Shown here: positions 5,698-6,664 of the stretch, in pieces
Layout: every line of letters starts with the position of its first letter
How positions within the stretch are numbered: the stretch's first letter is position 1
Source of the DNA: Deltaproteobacteria bacterium
GTDB taxonomy: Bacteria; Myxococcota; B64-G9
Direction of reading: 5' to 3'
NCBI GenBank assembly: GCA_003647095.1
Contig: QMME01000222.1
Span: 1-6,664 of the forward strand
DNA length: 6,664 nucleotides
Made by a program: the position numbers and the translations under genes
Notes under the pieces: model-generated
Told to the model about the DNA's origin: nothing
Database searches by the model: none
What the model saw: the letters and a program-made list of their open reading frames with translations, nothing else

Positions 5698-6131
5698 TCC
5701 AGTTCCCGCCAGACCCGGCGGTGCGGTATGCGGGCATCGAGAAACTCCGGGCCGCACACCTGAAAACCCAGCCGGCGATAAAACCCCAGGGCACGCACCT
5801 GGGCGTCGGCCTCCAGCCGGGACAGGCCCAGCCGCCGGGCCAACTCGACGACGTGTTCGAGCAGGGCCCGGCCCACTCCCTGCCCCCGCCAGCGCGGTAG
5901 CACCGCCATGCGGCCCAGCCGCCCCCCCGGGCAGAGGCGGGTGCAGCCCACCGCCTCTCCCCGCTCATCGACGGCCAGCAGGTGGTGGCACGAGGGGTCG
6001 AGATCGTCCCATTCCTAGTCGGGCAGCACTCCCTGCTCATCGATGAATACCCGCTGGCGAACCGAGCGGATGGCATCCGCCTCGTGGCTCCAGCGGGCAT
6101 GGCGAATGGTGAACTCGCCGGCGCGCTCCAT
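5694..6131 (-). pseudogene. GNAT acetyltransferase (ElaA/YjcF-like), interrupted by amber codon
   Basis: Read from the ATG at 6131, the frame encodes a 145-codon GNAT N-acetyltransferase with a single TAG at codon 39 (6017-6015). Both sides match one family. Before the stop is FIDEQGVLPD (29-38), the conserved F(I/V)xEQxVP segment; after it is EWDDLDP (40-46), normally contiguous with that segment as in VPxELEWDxxDP. The acetyl-CoA binding loop is intact: RMAVLPRWRGQGVG at 74-87 with the R-x-x-G-x-G pattern, then GFYRRLGF (116-123) and the IPH motif (135-137) typical of ElaA-like enzymes. There is no frameshift, so this is a one-base nonsense change, a sequencing error or a readthrough site. 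A GTG at 5951 could start an 85-residue remnant lacking the N-terminal half. The ATG lies 3 nt after the stop of the crotonase gene, so the two form an operon. The substrate is unknown. Confidence 0.82.
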
Positions 6132-6134
6132 CAC

Positions 6135-6664
6135 TCAGCGTCCCTGGAATTCCGCTTTTCTCTTCTGCAAGAAGCTCTGCACCGCCTCGGTAAAGTCCTC
6201 GCTACGCACCAACCCCGCCTGGGCCCATCCCTCCAGTTCCAGCCCGCGCCTGGTATCGAACAGGCCGTCGATCACCTGCTTGGCAGCTGCCTGGGCCAGC
6301 GGTGCGCCGGCACGCAGGCGTTCCAGCCAACGGGTGAGAACCTGCTCCTGCTGGCCGGGCTCGATCACTTCGTTCACCAGCCCCCACTGCCAGGCCTGCC
6401 CGGCATCTACCTCGGCGGCCAGCATCACCATTTCCTTGGCCCGGGCCGGACCCAGCAGCCTGGTCAGGCGGGTGCTGCCGCCAACGTCCGGCACCAGTCC
6501 CAGGCGCACCTCGGGCAGGGCCAACCGGGTACCGGCCACGGCCAGGCGGAAGTCGCAGGCCAGGGCCAGTTCCAGCCCCAGGCCCAGGCAGGAGCCGTGC
6601 AGCAAGGCCAGGGTGGGCAGGGGCAGGCTCTCCAGGCGGTTCAGCACCGCCTGGAAATCCGCGG
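6135..6664 (-). CDS. Enoyl-CoA hydratase/isomerase family protein, N-terminus outside window
   Basis: The frame is open from the right edge to a TGA at 6137-6135, giving about 175 C-terminal residues; roughly the first 90-100 residues of a normal crotonase fold lie beyond 6664. The family acts on acyl-CoA thioesters, for example hydrating trans-2-enoyl-CoA in beta-oxidation. Visible hallmarks are LLHGSCLGLGLELALACDFRL (6602-6540), containing the oxyanion-hole glycine and the first catalytic-type Glu, and ALPEVRLGLVPDVGG (6521-6477) with the second Glu in PEV. Both acidic positions used by hydratases are present, so an active hydratase or isomerase is likely. A GTG at 6647 is an internal Val codon, not the start, because homologous sequence (ADFQA) continues upstream of it. 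The exact substrate cannot be decided. It is followed after 3 nt by the broken GNAT gene. Confidence 0.93.
   Translation of the reverse strand, partial: ADFQAVLNRLESLPLPTLALLHGSCLGLGLELALACDFRLAVAGTRLALPEVRLGLVPDVGGSTRLTRLLGPARAKEMVMLAAEVDAGQAWQWGLVNEVIEPGQQEQVLTRWLERLRAGAPLAQAAAKQVIDGLFDTRRGLELEGWAQAGLVRSEDFTEAVQSFLQKRKAEFQGR

Noticed and set aside
5694..5951. Functional 85-residue GNAT protein from the GTG at 5951
   Set aside because: Homologous sequence continues upstream of the GTG through the amber codon to the ATG at 6131, so this is more likely the remnant of a broken gene than an intended start.
6015..6017. Pyrrolysine insertion at the amber codon
   Set aside because: Both genes ending near 5694-5697 use TAG as their normal stop, no PYLIS-like context is evident and GNAT enzymes are not known pyrrolysine proteins; kept only as a remote option to test.
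6135..6647. Complete crotonase gene starting at the GTG at 6647
   Set aside because: Recognisable crotonase sequence continues to the window edge and the family fold needs about 90-100 more N-terminal residues.

Overview
The window is a G+C-rich, densely coded bacterial segment. Two tail-to-tail lipoproteins with Cys lipoboxes, strict operon packing and codon use dominated by G/C third positions point to a Gram-negative proteobacterium. A gammaproteobacterium is my best guess, but nothing here fixes the taxon.

Region 1 (positions 1-4401, minus strand) is one four-gene operon read from right to left. It encodes an ABC ATPase (GldA-like), an ABC-2 type permease (GldF-like), a large membrane-anchored auxiliary protein (GldG-like, ABC_transp_aux family) and a DUF4340 protein that runs off the left edge. 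Every junction overlaps: a 4-nt overlap, a 10-nt overlap and a 1-nt overlap. The products are therefore very probably made together as one envelope complex: a cytoplasmic ATPase, a membrane permease, and two proteins with large periplasmic domains. In Bacteroidetes the related GldA/F/G proteins are required for gliding; in proteobacteria the role of this module is not established.

Region 2 (4402-4495) is a short divergent promoter region. It holds two back-to-back TTGACA -35 boxes, one for each direction. Both predicted transcription starts fall almost on the start codons, which suggests leaderless or near-leaderless mRNAs. An 8-bp GC-rich inverted repeat surrounds the leftward -35 box.

Region 3 (4496-5697, plus strand) holds two coupled genes for secreted lipoproteins. 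The first is a YajG-like lipoprotein of unknown role. The second is a small CsgG/TolB-N-like lipoprotein with four cysteines in its mature domain. Divergent arrangement with the transporter makes a functional link plausible but unproven.

Region 4 (5694-6664, minus strand) is a convergent pair. It contains an enoyl-CoA hydratase/isomerase (crotonase family) cut by the right edge. Three nucleotides downstream is a GNAT acetyltransferase gene broken by one in-frame amber codon in an otherwise intact conserved frame. The stop codons of the GNAT gene and the second lipoprotein share the palindrome CTAG, leaving no room for a terminator. No RNA genes, insertion sequences, CRISPR arrays or clear intrinsic terminators were found.
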